Shown here in pieces: positions 11,661 through 21,100 of a DNA stretch of 64,000 nt. Below the pieces are notes generated by a model, which ran no database searches, had not been told where the DNA came from, and saw nothing but the letters and a program-made list of their open reading frames with translations. A program made the position numbers and the translations under genes. Origin of the DNA: Symsagittifera roscoffensis. Taxonomy: Eukaryota; Xenacoelomorpha; Acoela; Convolutidae. The first letter of the stretch is position 1, and each line of letters opens with the position of its first letter. The stretch covers positions 71,819,617 to 71,883,616 of the forward strand of contig NC_087063.1 of assembly GCF_963678635.1 (NCBI RefSeq), in the 5' to 3' direction.

Positions 11661-11930
11661 CAACACTCTTTTGTAATTAGAAAAAAGTAAAAGTTTTTTT
11701 TCTTTTTTTGAAAATGTTTTCTGTGTTTAGAAAAACCGGTTTGAAGTTTTTGGTTTTTGGTCGAACTTCGAGCTAATAAGCTAATTATGCAAGGCAACAC
11801 TCTTTTGTAATTAGAAAAAAGTAAAAGTTTTTTTTCTTTTTTTGAAAATGTTTTCTGTGTTTAGAAAAACCGGTTTGAAGTTTTTGGTTTTTGGTCGAAC
11901 TTCGAGCTAATAAGCTAATTATGCAAGGCA
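11661..11930 (+). repeat. tandem duplication, 134 bp unit x2
   Basis: The unit beginning caacactcttttgtaatt at 11661 recurs at 11795 without a visible difference until about 11930. Perfect identity implies a recent duplication or an assembly slip. It is non-coding and lies inside the putative VWA intron. Confidence 0.9.
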
Positions 11931-12413
11931 TACCATATTTTTTTATGGTTGATTTAAGCCGTGAAAAATAGTTTTAATGAAGTAAAATGAAGTTTTAATG
12001 ATCTATGGGCCATTTTGAGAACCAATATTTCAAAAAGTCAAAAAGCTTGGAAAAATGTTTGAAGTTATTTCTGCGATTTGTTGTTTTTTTTTCTTCGTTT
12101 TTTTAGTTGAATTTTCTATTAAAACAGTTCTCTAATGAGCGAATTTAACTTTGACTGCCCAGTATGCTCAATTTTTTTTTCATTTAGACATTTTCATCAC
12201 ACCACGCAGAAAAAAAGCGACGCTGATTGAGTATTTTTTTTGTTTTTCTAAAACTTTGGTCGGAAAATTTTGTGCCACTTACACTAGAACGGGCTATTCT
12301 TGTTCTGTTATTCTTAAAGAGCCAATATATTGAGTGCACGAAAGGTTGGAGAAAACAATAATTTAACTCAAACATTTTTCTTTAAAAAATGTAAATAATT
12401 TAAAGAAACTAAC

Positions 12414-12886
12414 TCTACTTCATTCTTATCGCCTCTTATGCTTCCAGAATCATCGACTACAAATATCATATCAGTTGGTCCCTGAACACAATCGAAGCAC
12501 TCGGTGTTTGGACTGTTAGCCGGATCATCTAACATCTGAGCCGAGTCAGAGAACTTGTCTACTTGTGCACCAGATGCCTGCTGCCAGTACTGTTTTTGTT
12601 CATCAATCTGAAACCTTTTCGGCACATCACCTTGTTCGCCTTGAATGAGTAAAGCTGCACATACGATACTGAAAATAGGTTTCTTCATGTCATTTTGCGT
12701 TGCACTTCCAAAGTCTATGCAGATGATTTCGCGAACAGCTTTTTCGATTTTTGAGTTCGCTTTTAAGATGCCTTTGGCTTTGTTCAAGTTGTCAGCGGTT
12801 GTCTGCCAGATACCGAGAGCACCTGAGCGATAGGGCGCTGCTCCAAAATCACTGGAAAGAGCTATCCTCGGCAGTATAAATTTATC
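12414..12886 (-). CDS. VWA domain protein, upstream exon with N-terminal part and MIDAS strand
   Basis: This 473-nt minus-strand exon lies between the acceptor TTCTGCTTTAG and the donor GA|GTTAGT. The first about 120 residues form a region I do not recognise, with segments FGAAPYRSGALGIWQTTADN, REIICIDFGSATQNDMKKP and SIVCAALLIQGEQGD. A spacer with a CFDC motif follows, then PTDMIFVVDDSGSI, the first strand and DxSxS metal-binding motif of a VWA domain. The exon ends two bases into a codon, which fits the phase of the exon at 7047. It begins in frame at a full codon, so at least one more exon lies upstream (higher coordinates), possibly displaced or removed by the LTR element inserted at 13421. 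It is probably a secreted or surface protein. Confidence 0.78.
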
Positions 12887-13420
12887 CTAAAGCAGAACAA
12901 ATTAATCAGAAATAATCTGAAAAAGTCAATGAAAGAAGTCTGTGGCATGGGTAGGAGATTTTTCAATGGGTCTTTAAAACATGTCAAAGTTTTTTTGAGG
13001 TCTATTAGTTCGAGCGTTTCGAGCTCTGCTGACACCCTCATTAAAATTGTCAGTGCAAGCATGCATTTTTTTGGAACAAAACAGCCTTAGTGTTGTAGGT
13101 TTGGACCGAATGATATTCACGTTTTGTCGGTGCAAGCTCCCTATTCAATTTTTGTAAACAGTCTTGGAAGGATTATGAGGCCAAAAAGGGATCTCTTGAA
13201 AAAATGGCAGCCATAATTTCCCCGTCTCTGCACGATACGGATATTCTCACCATACTGAGTGAAATTGATATCTCAAAAATTTGCTACACAGCACGAGCGG
13301 TTTTCATGTTTTTTTGATTCGGTCGCACACGTCGTTGTTTATAAATTTTACAGTTGCGAAAGTTGCTACGTATTTCGTCGGTTTCGAAAGTCGACAATTG
13401 TAAGAACTTATTCGCAAAAG
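12887..13420. other. non-coding flank of the retroelement
   Basis: This lies between the VWA exon and the 5' LTR. No exon with convincing splice sites was found. The last bases before the LTR are ttcgcaaaag, and the target duplication cannot be confirmed because the far end of the element is in an assembly gap. Confidence 0.5.
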
Positions 13421-13535
13421 TGGAACCTGATCTAAACTACATTTTATGATTGGATAAATTAGATATTTTACCAATGTAAAGTATTTAATATTAACCAATC
13501 ATGATCCATATAACTAACAACCCACTTATTTGTAA

Positions 13536-13563
13536 GTGCTGAAATTACTTGTAATTTCAGCAC
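13536..13563. promoter_or_regulatory. perfect palindrome in the LTR
   Basis: Two 13-nt arms (GTGCTGAAATTAC and its exact reverse complement) surround a TT spacer. The same palindrome is in the 3' LTR at 32015-32042. It lies upstream of the AATAAA in the presumed U3, so it may bind a dimeric transcription factor. It could also act as an RNA hairpin if transcribed. The function is inferred only from symmetry. Confidence 0.75.
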
Positions 13564-13624
13564 CAGAGAGATTTGAATTTAACTTAGAAATTAGTTGAAC
13601 TCTCCCGAGCACTTCAGCAGCCGC

Positions 13625-13630
13625 AATAAA
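13625..13630 (+). promoter_or_regulatory. polyadenylation signal AATAAA in LTR
   Basis: A canonical hexamer lies about 205 bp into the LTR. In the 3' LTR the copy is at 32104-32109 and would direct 3' end formation of the element's RNA shortly downstream. Confidence 0.6.
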
Positions 13631-13832
13631 CCAGTATACCCTAGATCTATTGAGCCTAGCAGAGACTAGTTAAACAACCTGAGACTAGATAGTATAAGAG
13701 TAAGATTAGGATCGGTATTAGACTAAGAAGTTGCACGAATCTATCCGGCCGAAAATAAGATAGCGTGACGAGCAGACGGTGTACCCTATCCGAAATTACT
13801 CTATGAGTTATACCCATCGGTCCTAACTCATC

Positions 13833-13855
13833 TGGTGCGACCATAAGTCTCGAAC
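13833..13855 (+). promoter_or_regulatory. primer-binding site (tRNA)
   Basis: It starts TGG, complementary to the tRNA CCA end, two bases after the LTR. Its reverse complement contains GTTCGAGAC, the conserved T-arm sequence of tRNAs, but one nucleotide closer to CCA than in a normal tRNA. It therefore looks like an extended match to the 3' end of a tRNA with one base missing. The tRNA species is not identified. Confidence 0.6.
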
Positions 13856-15083
13856 AAGACCTTAATAGCTTAGAATTAACCAAAATAGATTAGAAATTAG
13901 ACAAAAACATTTACAAAATGTTATACGACAATAATTTAATCGAAATGTCTCTACGACTCAATAGATCAAAGCCAATATTCCGAACCATAACAGAACTACC
14001 CGGAATTGGAAGAAGACCTCGAACCAGAGACGACATACGACAAAGTAGAAACTTACCATATAGTTATATGATAGTTAGGCAAAAACCAGAACAAACTTTT
14101 ATATTTAGAATACTACTGGCAATGAATTTAGATTTTCATTTGCAAACATAAAACCTTGAAGTTAATCTTCAAAATCATTTCAGGCGCTAAACAAAATTAT
14201 TAATATACAATAACGATTGATAAAAAGATCTCAGATCGTTTTCCTAAACTCTGCAGTAATATACAAAACATGTTTGAAAAATATTTATTGTAAAACAAAA
14301 ATAAAAATTAGTAGCATGACAATAAATGGTTAGTAATCATAAATCATTCTGTTGCCCCAGCTTCATCACCTAAAACATAACAGCATTCATAAGCTCACTA
14401 ATATCATCAAAACACTAAATCTTTTCTTTACAAAAAATTTTAATCTTTATTAAAACTTAAATTCACTTAATTTTAAAATCAGATCATCAAGGCTTATCCT
14501 TGGATCTTAAATCATTTTCTAGTTAATTAAATTTCGAACTTGATCATCAAGGCCTATCCTTGGATCAAAAAGAACAATTTTGTTCTCCCCCACCCATTTA
14601 ACTAGTGTCTAACGACCTCAAACGTCGATTCACTATCCAACCCTTTCTAAAGACCCAAGACTAATAGAAATTTTTAAACAAAACTAATCATTCAAATTAG
14701 GATAAACAGTGAAGAACTTCGGTTATTCATCCTTCACTTAACTCCCCCCTCTTACCAGACCCAGGATAAATCTTAGACTTAGTAAGTTTAAAATAGTATC
14801 TAACGAACTACTCGCGTTCTAATTATACCTGAACCTTGTGGATCGATTTACTATTCTCCAACCCTTGAACACAATCACTACCCCTAAGTAAGATTAAGTA
14901 AGTTAACACCTTAGCTTATACTAGTCACGAGAAAGTAAAAATCATTCTCCGGAATAGATATACTTTTCTCTCCAACCCTGAACAAATAGACCCAGGTTAA
15001 GCTAACCAAAAAATCGTAAGGACTAACAGTTTAGGCAATTAGAATTCACTTAACAACCTTTTGCATCCGTCATCCTAAACCTT
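13856..15083 (+). other. 5' leader with hairpin repeats and a short upstream ORF
   Basis: About 1.2 kb without a long gene. A 77-codon ATG-started frame (13918-14151) may be an upstream ORF or supply a leader for spliced RNAs. A good 3' splice site (caaaatcatttcag) ends at 14184. Two 25-nt hairpin motifs, GATCATCAAGG ... CCTTGGATC, lie at 14482-14506 and 14542-14566. Further on, a loose unit containing ccaaccct recurs near 14639, 14857 and 14972. Paired stem-loops between primer site and gag are where packaging and dimerisation signals sit in retroviruses. Confidence 0.5.
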
Positions 15084-15551
15084 ATGTCATTTAAAAACCT
15101 AGGAAATAAACAAACAATCGTTTTACACAATTGTGAAATAGATAACAAAAAATACGACCTTGTAATCACACCTCATACACAAACAGTTGGATACATTCGA
15201 ACAAAACGACAAACACTAAAGAGAAAAATAATAACTAAACAAAGACAAATAACACGAAAAAGATTTTCAAAAAACCGAAACGCATTTTCAGAATCAGAAA
15301 CCAACAGTTTAGACGAACTTTACAAACTAAAAGAATCAATAGATAAAAATTGCCCACTTCACGATCAATTATATTTCTCTGACTCAGAAACAACTTCAAA
15401 TTCATCAAAAAGAGGAAAAAGAAGAATAAAAAAGCAGTATAAACACAAACCAGTACATTTATACAATTGGAATCAACCAATTCGACACATTAATAATTAC
15501 ATATTAACAGTCATCGAACGAAAAAATGAGCTCAACGCACACCCCAGGTGA
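15084..15551 (+). CDS. ORF1, small basic protein of the retroelement
   Basis: 155 residues from ATG at 15084. The centre is strongly basic (RTKRQTLKRKIITKQRQ, TRKRFSKNR) and a second basic cluster KRGKRRIKKQYKHK lies near residue 115. A Ser/Glu-rich acidic patch sits between them (FSESETNSLDELYKLKES). Nucleic-acid binding or nuclear targeting is likely from composition alone. The family is not recognised. It overlaps the start of ORF2 by 26 nt in another frame (ORF2 is +1 relative to it), so ORF2 could be reached by leaky scanning, reinitiation or a +1 shift. No homologue was seen in the degraded minus-strand copies, whose 5' parts are missing. Confidence 0.65.
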   Translation: MSFKNLGNKQTIVLHNCEIDNKKYDLVITPHTQTVGYIRTKRQTLKRKIITKQRQITRKRFSKNRNAFSESETNSLDELYKLKESIDKNCPLHDQLYFSDSETTSNSSKRGKRRIKKQYKHKPVHLYNWNQPIRHINNYILTVIERKNELNAHPR

Positions 15552-17013
15552 CGAAACCCCAGGTGATGATGAAATCTTCCCTTTTATAGTAGATGCAACC
15601 ACTGATAGAGGACAGCATATATTTTGCAAAAATTTACTCCTAAATTTATTTGAACCCGGAATAAGTCCATGTAAAACAGAGTTCCCAGATGTAAAAATCA
15701 AAAGACAAATCATAGATCACTATCTAAAAGATATATGTAACTTAACACAACAGTATGGAATCTACTCCATAGAATTCACCTCACCAAACCATAATCATAG
15801 TAAATATATAATTCAAACAGACGATCTTGATTTAGAATTTTCAAAAGTATTTTCAGAATATATAAAAAGCATCCAATATCATAACTCACAAAGAGCAAAC
15901 TCAATATTCACCAATGAAGTTTTCGCAATAATATATAGTTATATCTCGATATTAGAAAACGAAATCCCAATAACAAATGTCTCACCGACAGAAACATCTA
16001 AACATATAAGAGTACGACATGAGATCACACTACTCTCCAGTTATTTAAACATCATTAAAGAAAATTTCACGAAAGACGAAGTTTCACAACATACAAAACA
16101 CGATCTACAAAAAATTTTGGCATGGTTCATAATAGATTATTTCACACACAATATTGATTTAATTGCACAAGCAAGAAAAAATTTTAGACCCCAAAACTCG
16201 AACGATGATACCGCTATCACAGAACAATCAGACTATGTTTGGGACCCCGAATGGTCTCATCCCGCATTTATAAGCTTCCCACAATCAATCTCAAGTCAAG
16301 CAATAAGTACGATATCTTACATAAGAGATTATGTAAAAGTAATACCATTAACCATTGATGCAACACCATTAAACTATAATACATTTTTGCCCGATACACA
16401 AAATAATAGTTTAAACTCTACAGTCATACACAATGAAAACCTCAATGGAACTAGGAATCTTACTCAACAAGATATCCAGACACCATCACACTTCATAAAT
16501 GAAGAAATTGTACACACAACAACTACACAACAAAGTATTTCACCAATACGTCCAAACTTAACAACACCAAGAAATACAAATCCTTCACAAACACAGGTAA
16601 CCTTACAATCAACCGTTAAACCTTCGGTTGCCCCTAAATATTCACATATGGATTACCAAACATACAGACCCATGACAATACCACCAAAAACACGCAAAAC
16701 ATTCACTAGAAACAACTTTGCAGACCATAATTATAATTATACACATCCATCAAAAACAAATTATCAACCACGAAGAAATTTTAACCAATATACAAGATCT
16801 CGAAATTGGGATAACCCAATAGCCCAATCTAATTCAGTAAATTTCCAAACAAATCCTCCACAGGATCGCAGTGAAAATTACCCATTTTTTCAACAAAATA
16901 AAAATAAAAAACAGACATCTTATCAAATGGATTATTTATCCTCAGATGATGATTTCTTACAACCAGATATATTTGCACCATATACTCAAGAATATCGTGG
17001 ACAAGGAGCATAG
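15526..17013 (+). CDS. ORF2, N-terminal Gag-region protein
   Basis: 495 residues from ATG 15526 to an amber codon at 17011-17013. The first about 270 residues look folded and mostly helical. The rest is rich in Asn, Gln, Thr and Pro with scattered Arg/Tyr, likely disordered. After the amber the same frame stays open through a Gln-rich repeat (QPIQQQN twice) into the capsid ORF, so ORF2 and ORF3 may be parts of one Gag linked by readthrough. A diverged minus-strand relative has a segment MDYQMYRQIT matching this protein's MDYQTYRPMT (about residue 376) and also has stop codons at the corresponding end. That suggests the break is ancestral and not fresh damage. The function is unknown and is inferred to be structural. 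Confidence 0.7.
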   Translation: MSSTHTPGDETPGDDEIFPFIVDATTDRGQHIFCKNLLLNLFEPGISPCKTEFPDVKIKRQIIDHYLKDICNLTQQYGIYSIEFTSPNHNHSKYIIQTDDLDLEFSKVFSEYIKSIQYHNSQRANSIFTNEVFAIIYSYISILENEIPITNVSPTETSKHIRVRHEITLLSSYLNIIKENFTKDEVSQHTKHDLQKILAWFIIDYFTHNIDLIAQARKNFRPQNSNDDTAITEQSDYVWDPEWSHPAFISFPQSISSQAISTISYIRDYVKVIPLTIDATPLNYNTFLPDTQNNSLNSTVIHNENLNGTRNLTQQDIQTPSHFINEEIVHTTTTQQSISPIRPNLTTPRNTNPSQTQVTLQSTVKPSVAPKYSHMDYQTYRPMTIPPKTRKTFTRNNFADHNYNYTHPSKTNYQPRRNFNQYTRSRNWDNPIAQSNSVNFQTNPPQDRSENYPFFQQNKNKKQTSYQMDYLSSDDDFLQPDIFAPYTQEYRGQGA

Positions 17014-17136
17014 AAACCACATACAAATCATAGAATTTTTTCTCCACAACCGATAGATACACAACATCAACAACCAATTCAGCAACAAAATCTAATTAAT
17101 ACACAATCTTTTCAACCAATTCAACAACAAAATCCA

Positions 17137-18153
17137 ATGATTGCACACTCGTATCAACCAACACAAATGCAAAATGAAATACCACTCCCATATTATCTTC
17201 AACAACATGAAATAACAAGAAACCAACTTTCAAATTTTTCTCAAATGCCAAATGCAGCAGAATCATTACAAATGACAATGAATCCATACCTTATGGGTGG
17301 ATCATCAATAACATCAAACAAACCTTTAATGGTTTTCACAGGAACAGACCCTGAATACTCTGTAGAAGATTATTTAAATGCAGTAACAGCAAACTTGATT
17401 TTAAACATTGGACCTGAACCAATTAATACGCCACTACATCAAAACTGGATACATCGACGCACAGCGTTGATACAAACAACCTTAGATGGCGCAGCCCAAA
17501 AATGGTTTTCAGTATTACCTCCAGAAATAAAATCAAATTGGAAAAGGTTTACACAGGAATTTTCAAAAATGTTTGACTCCGAAAGAAACAAACAACAACA
17601 AAGAGTTTTATGTAATGAAATTCGCAGATTACCAAACGAAACCATCAAGCAATTAGCAGTACGAATCGAAACACTAGTTCGAAAAGCATATTCACTAAAT
17701 ACACACGACTATAAAAATACAAAGATGACAGAAATCTTAATGATGACCTTAACACCACAATTAAGGAAAATAGCAATAAAAAAGAGAGCATCCCATCCTT
17801 CTTCAATTCGAGAACCCGATTTAGATTTTCGAAAACTAGTAGACAAATTAGAACAAGCAGAAATCACGACGAAACTAGAAGAAACGGAAAATCTGAAATT
17901 ACAATACGTTAACAGAATTGAAACGACTCCCACTAATATTAATAATATACAGGAATCAGACACAGACCTCGTTGAAAAAATCACTGAAATACTCAATATT
18001 TACGAAAAGAACCCAAACCATCTTTCAAAAAATGGTGTAATTATTGCCGACGATACGGACATAGTATTTCTGAATGTAGACAAAAACAGCAAGATAGTCA
18101 AAATAAACCTCAAAAATACAAAGAACCAAATAAGTCATTCTATCAATATATGA
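17137..18153 (+). CDS. gag: ORF3, Gag capsid
   Basis: 338 residues from the first ATG after the amber stop; the frame itself is open from 17014. It carries a retrotransposon Gag/capsid domain: MVFTGTDPEYSVEDYLNAV, then GAAQKWFSVLPPEIKSNW and RFTQEFSKMF, then LPNETIKQLAVRIETLVRKAY, the usual helical order of Ty3-type capsids, and ends with a DFRKLVDKLEQAE helix. No CCHC zinc knuckle follows. A basic region at the start of Pol may do the RNA binding. The stop TGA overlaps the Pol ATG as ATGA (18150-18153). Clear homologues lie on the minus strand at 44402-45130 and 57282-58000. Confidence 0.88.
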   Translation: MIAHSYQPTQMQNEIPLPYYLQQHEITRNQLSNFSQMPNAAESLQMTMNPYLMGGSSITSNKPLMVFTGTDPEYSVEDYLNAVTANLILNIGPEPINTPLHQNWIHRRTALIQTTLDGAAQKWFSVLPPEIKSNWKRFTQEFSKMFDSERNKQQQRVLCNEIRRLPNETIKQLAVRIETLVRKAYSLNTHDYKNTKMTEILMMTLTPQLRKIAIKKRASHPSSIREPDLDFRKLVDKLEQAEITTKLEETENLKLQYVNRIETTPTNINNIQESDTDLVEKITEILNIYEKNPNHLSKNGVIIADDTDIVFLNVDKNSKIVKINLKNTKNQISHSINI

Positions 18154-21100
18154 AGAAAGATCAAAATCTACCAAACAAAAATGTATACAGCAACAATAGC
18201 TCCGGAAAACCACTTCCGAACAATACAAATTATACAAGAAATCAATCCCCATATAACTCAAGTTATAGAGGAAGATCGCCAGAACGAAGAAACACACAAA
18301 ATTCGTCACAATATTACTACAATAGACCAAATAGTAGAAATAACTACACCAGATCAAATTCAAACACAACACAGTTTGCTTCTAGATCTAATTCCCAACC
18401 AAGAAACAGATACTATCCAAACAATCAATCACGAAACTCATCATATAATAGAAATAGAAATTATTCCAATAATCGAAATAGAAGTTATTCAAACAATCGA
18501 AATCAATATTATCAAAACAACCGATCAAGAAATAACTCATATAACAGACCAAACAGCAATTATCAAAATAGATCGCGAAATAATTCACATAATCGACACT
18601 CAAGTTATAATAATCGTTATAGAAATTATTCCCAATCACCACACCGGAATAATAATCACTATAATAATTCTAATAATCGCCACAGAAGTAGTACACCTAA
18701 ACATCAAAGACAAATCAATCAAGTACAGTCTAACCCAGAAACAACATCAAACCCTCCAGGTATTGATGATACAGTAACTGATACGTTACAACTCAATCAA
18801 ATAAACTGTGCATCATCAGATTCAGAAAGCGACACTGAAAACACTCTCTCCATCAATATGATCAAAGTCGAAAATGACTATGAATCTGTAATATATGAAC
18901 AACCTTTTTCATCACACATATATGAAAATCAATCAGAATTTCTTCAAAATTATTACACTAAACCTACACATTCCACTCCAACGACACAAGAAACAAATAG
19001 AATTAATACTACAAATCAACCCTCTGCAAATAATAACACAAAATGCTTGAACACAAACCACATCTATCAAAATATACAAAAAGAACAACCAAAAGAAAAA
19101 ATTTGGACAATACCATTTCTCTTAGAAAGTCCAAGAAATAAAGAATTTCAACCACCAGATCTTGAAATTGATTTTTTAATTGATTCAGGAGCAGAATCAA
19201 ACATAATAAACATCCCCACATGGAATGAAATAAAAACTTTACACCCAAAGCTAACACCTCTTGAAACCTCCAGTAAGTTAGCAACAGCACAAGGATCAAC
19301 ATTGATAAACTACGGAAAAATCCAATTATTTCTCCTCCCCACCAGAACAATGGATCAAAGCAAAATTTTAAATAAGCCATTTAAACAAATATTCCATATC
19401 ACTGATATTAAACATAATATCATCGGAATACCATTTATTTCAAAGCATATACCAACAATTAACATCTTAAATAGTAAAATATTAATCAAAGATAAATATA
19501 CAAAAACAAAAGACACATCCTTAACATTTTTTCAAAGATTAAATAAACAACCACCATTCTTTTCAAAATTTTACCCGATATTTAACCAACAAAGAAAACA
19601 CTTGAAACCACTATCAGGAAACATCTATAATTTTTCCATCAAACAAGTTCACCAATATGATAAAGAACAAAACAAACAAAAATTTTATATGTCAGATTTT
19701 GAATTCAAACCTATTCATAAATTTTTCAAAATCACAATCTCTTCAATAAAATATTTGAAAAACTCGAATTCAGATATTATTTCCTTACATGTCTATAACA
19801 ACACACCTTACCAGGTAACATTACCTTTAGGACTTTTAGGCTATTGCGAAACCAACGCTACAATATCACCAATACACGAAAAAGCCTATCGCGTAAATAA
19901 TATACTTCAATTATTAGATATTTGTCAATCCACAATTCTTAATGAAGAATTATCTATAAATAACATAATAAGTAATGAAAACAGAAATACGGATTATTTC
20001 ACAAAAACCCCATATTTCAAACCTACATTCAACATAGGTAACTACACAGAAGATCAACAGAAATTTCTAACAATGTTTAATTTCCAACATTCACAAATAA
20101 CACAAGACGAATTCGAAAAGTTAGCCAAACAGCTAATTAAATATTCATCAGTCTATGCAACATCCAAATTTGATGTTGGCAAAATCAGTTCATCACTACA
20201 TCTCCCGTTAAAACCAGACGCAGTTTTCAAAAAACAGAGAGCAAGTAAAGTACCAATTCCCTTACATGATAAAGTGAACAGATTACTCGATATTTTAGAA
20301 CAATACAACATTATATCACCAGTTAATAAAGAAGAACAACCAAAAGGCAACACATTTATCAACCCCTTTATCATTCTAGCTAAAGGAGAATCATTAAAAA
20401 AAGTTCTCGACGCTAGATACCTCAATTCACTCATAGATGAATCAAAATGTAATTGGCCTATTGAACCAATACAAGTTATTTTAACAAAAATAAACGGCAA
20501 ATACTTTACAACCGCCGATATGAATAGTGCATACAATCAAATGCCACTAGATGAACAATCACGACGTTTAACACAATTTGTTATTGGAAACCAACAATAT
20601 GAATTCAACCGCTTATTCTATGGAATATCCATAGGACCAGCAGCATTTTCAGCTTTTATGAGCAAAATTTTTAGACCACTAATACTCAAGAAAAACGCAA
20701 TCACCTATTTAGACGATGTTTTTATGCAATCACAAACAAAAGAAGAAATGTTCAATGTTTTAGAAAAATATCAACAAATACTTCAGAACGAAAATCTGAA
20801 GGCCGCTCCCGATAAATCACACTTCTTTTTGACAAGAGTTAAATTCTTAGGACATAATATAGAAAGAAAAACAATCACTCCACTGAAATCACGCATTGAC
20901 GCTATTCAAAAACTTCAACCACCAACAAATAAAAAGAAAATCCAAGAATTCCTTGGAATGTTAAATTTTTTAAGCAAATACGTTTATAAAATGCAATTAT
21001 ATCTACGACCATTTTATAACATCCTTAGACAACAAAATAATTTTGAATGGAACACAGAACATCAAGCACGATTTGAAGAAATAAAGAAACTTTTAACTGA

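Larger units (their letters stand above)
7048..12413 (-). other. putative 5.4 kb intron of the VWA gene
   Basis: It lies between the donor GTTAGT (minus strand, 12413-12408) and the acceptor TTGTGTTTGCAG ending at 7048. The phases match and the VWA fold continues across it without a gap. It holds two hAT MITEs, the CCCGGG-ended MITE and a 134 bp tandem duplication. The rest is AT-rich with no supported gene. Confidence 0.6.
13421..13830 (+). repeat. 5' LTR
   Basis: The repeat starts TGGAACC at 13421 and its first 366 bp reappear unchanged by eye at 31900-32265. The end is placed at CA 13829-13830, two bases before a TGG-starting primer site, giving about 410 bp and TG...CA termini. It contains CCAAT motifs near 13470 and 13494, a perfect 28-nt palindrome at 13536-13563 and a polyadenylation hexamer AATAAA at 13625-13630. 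Confidence 0.9.
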
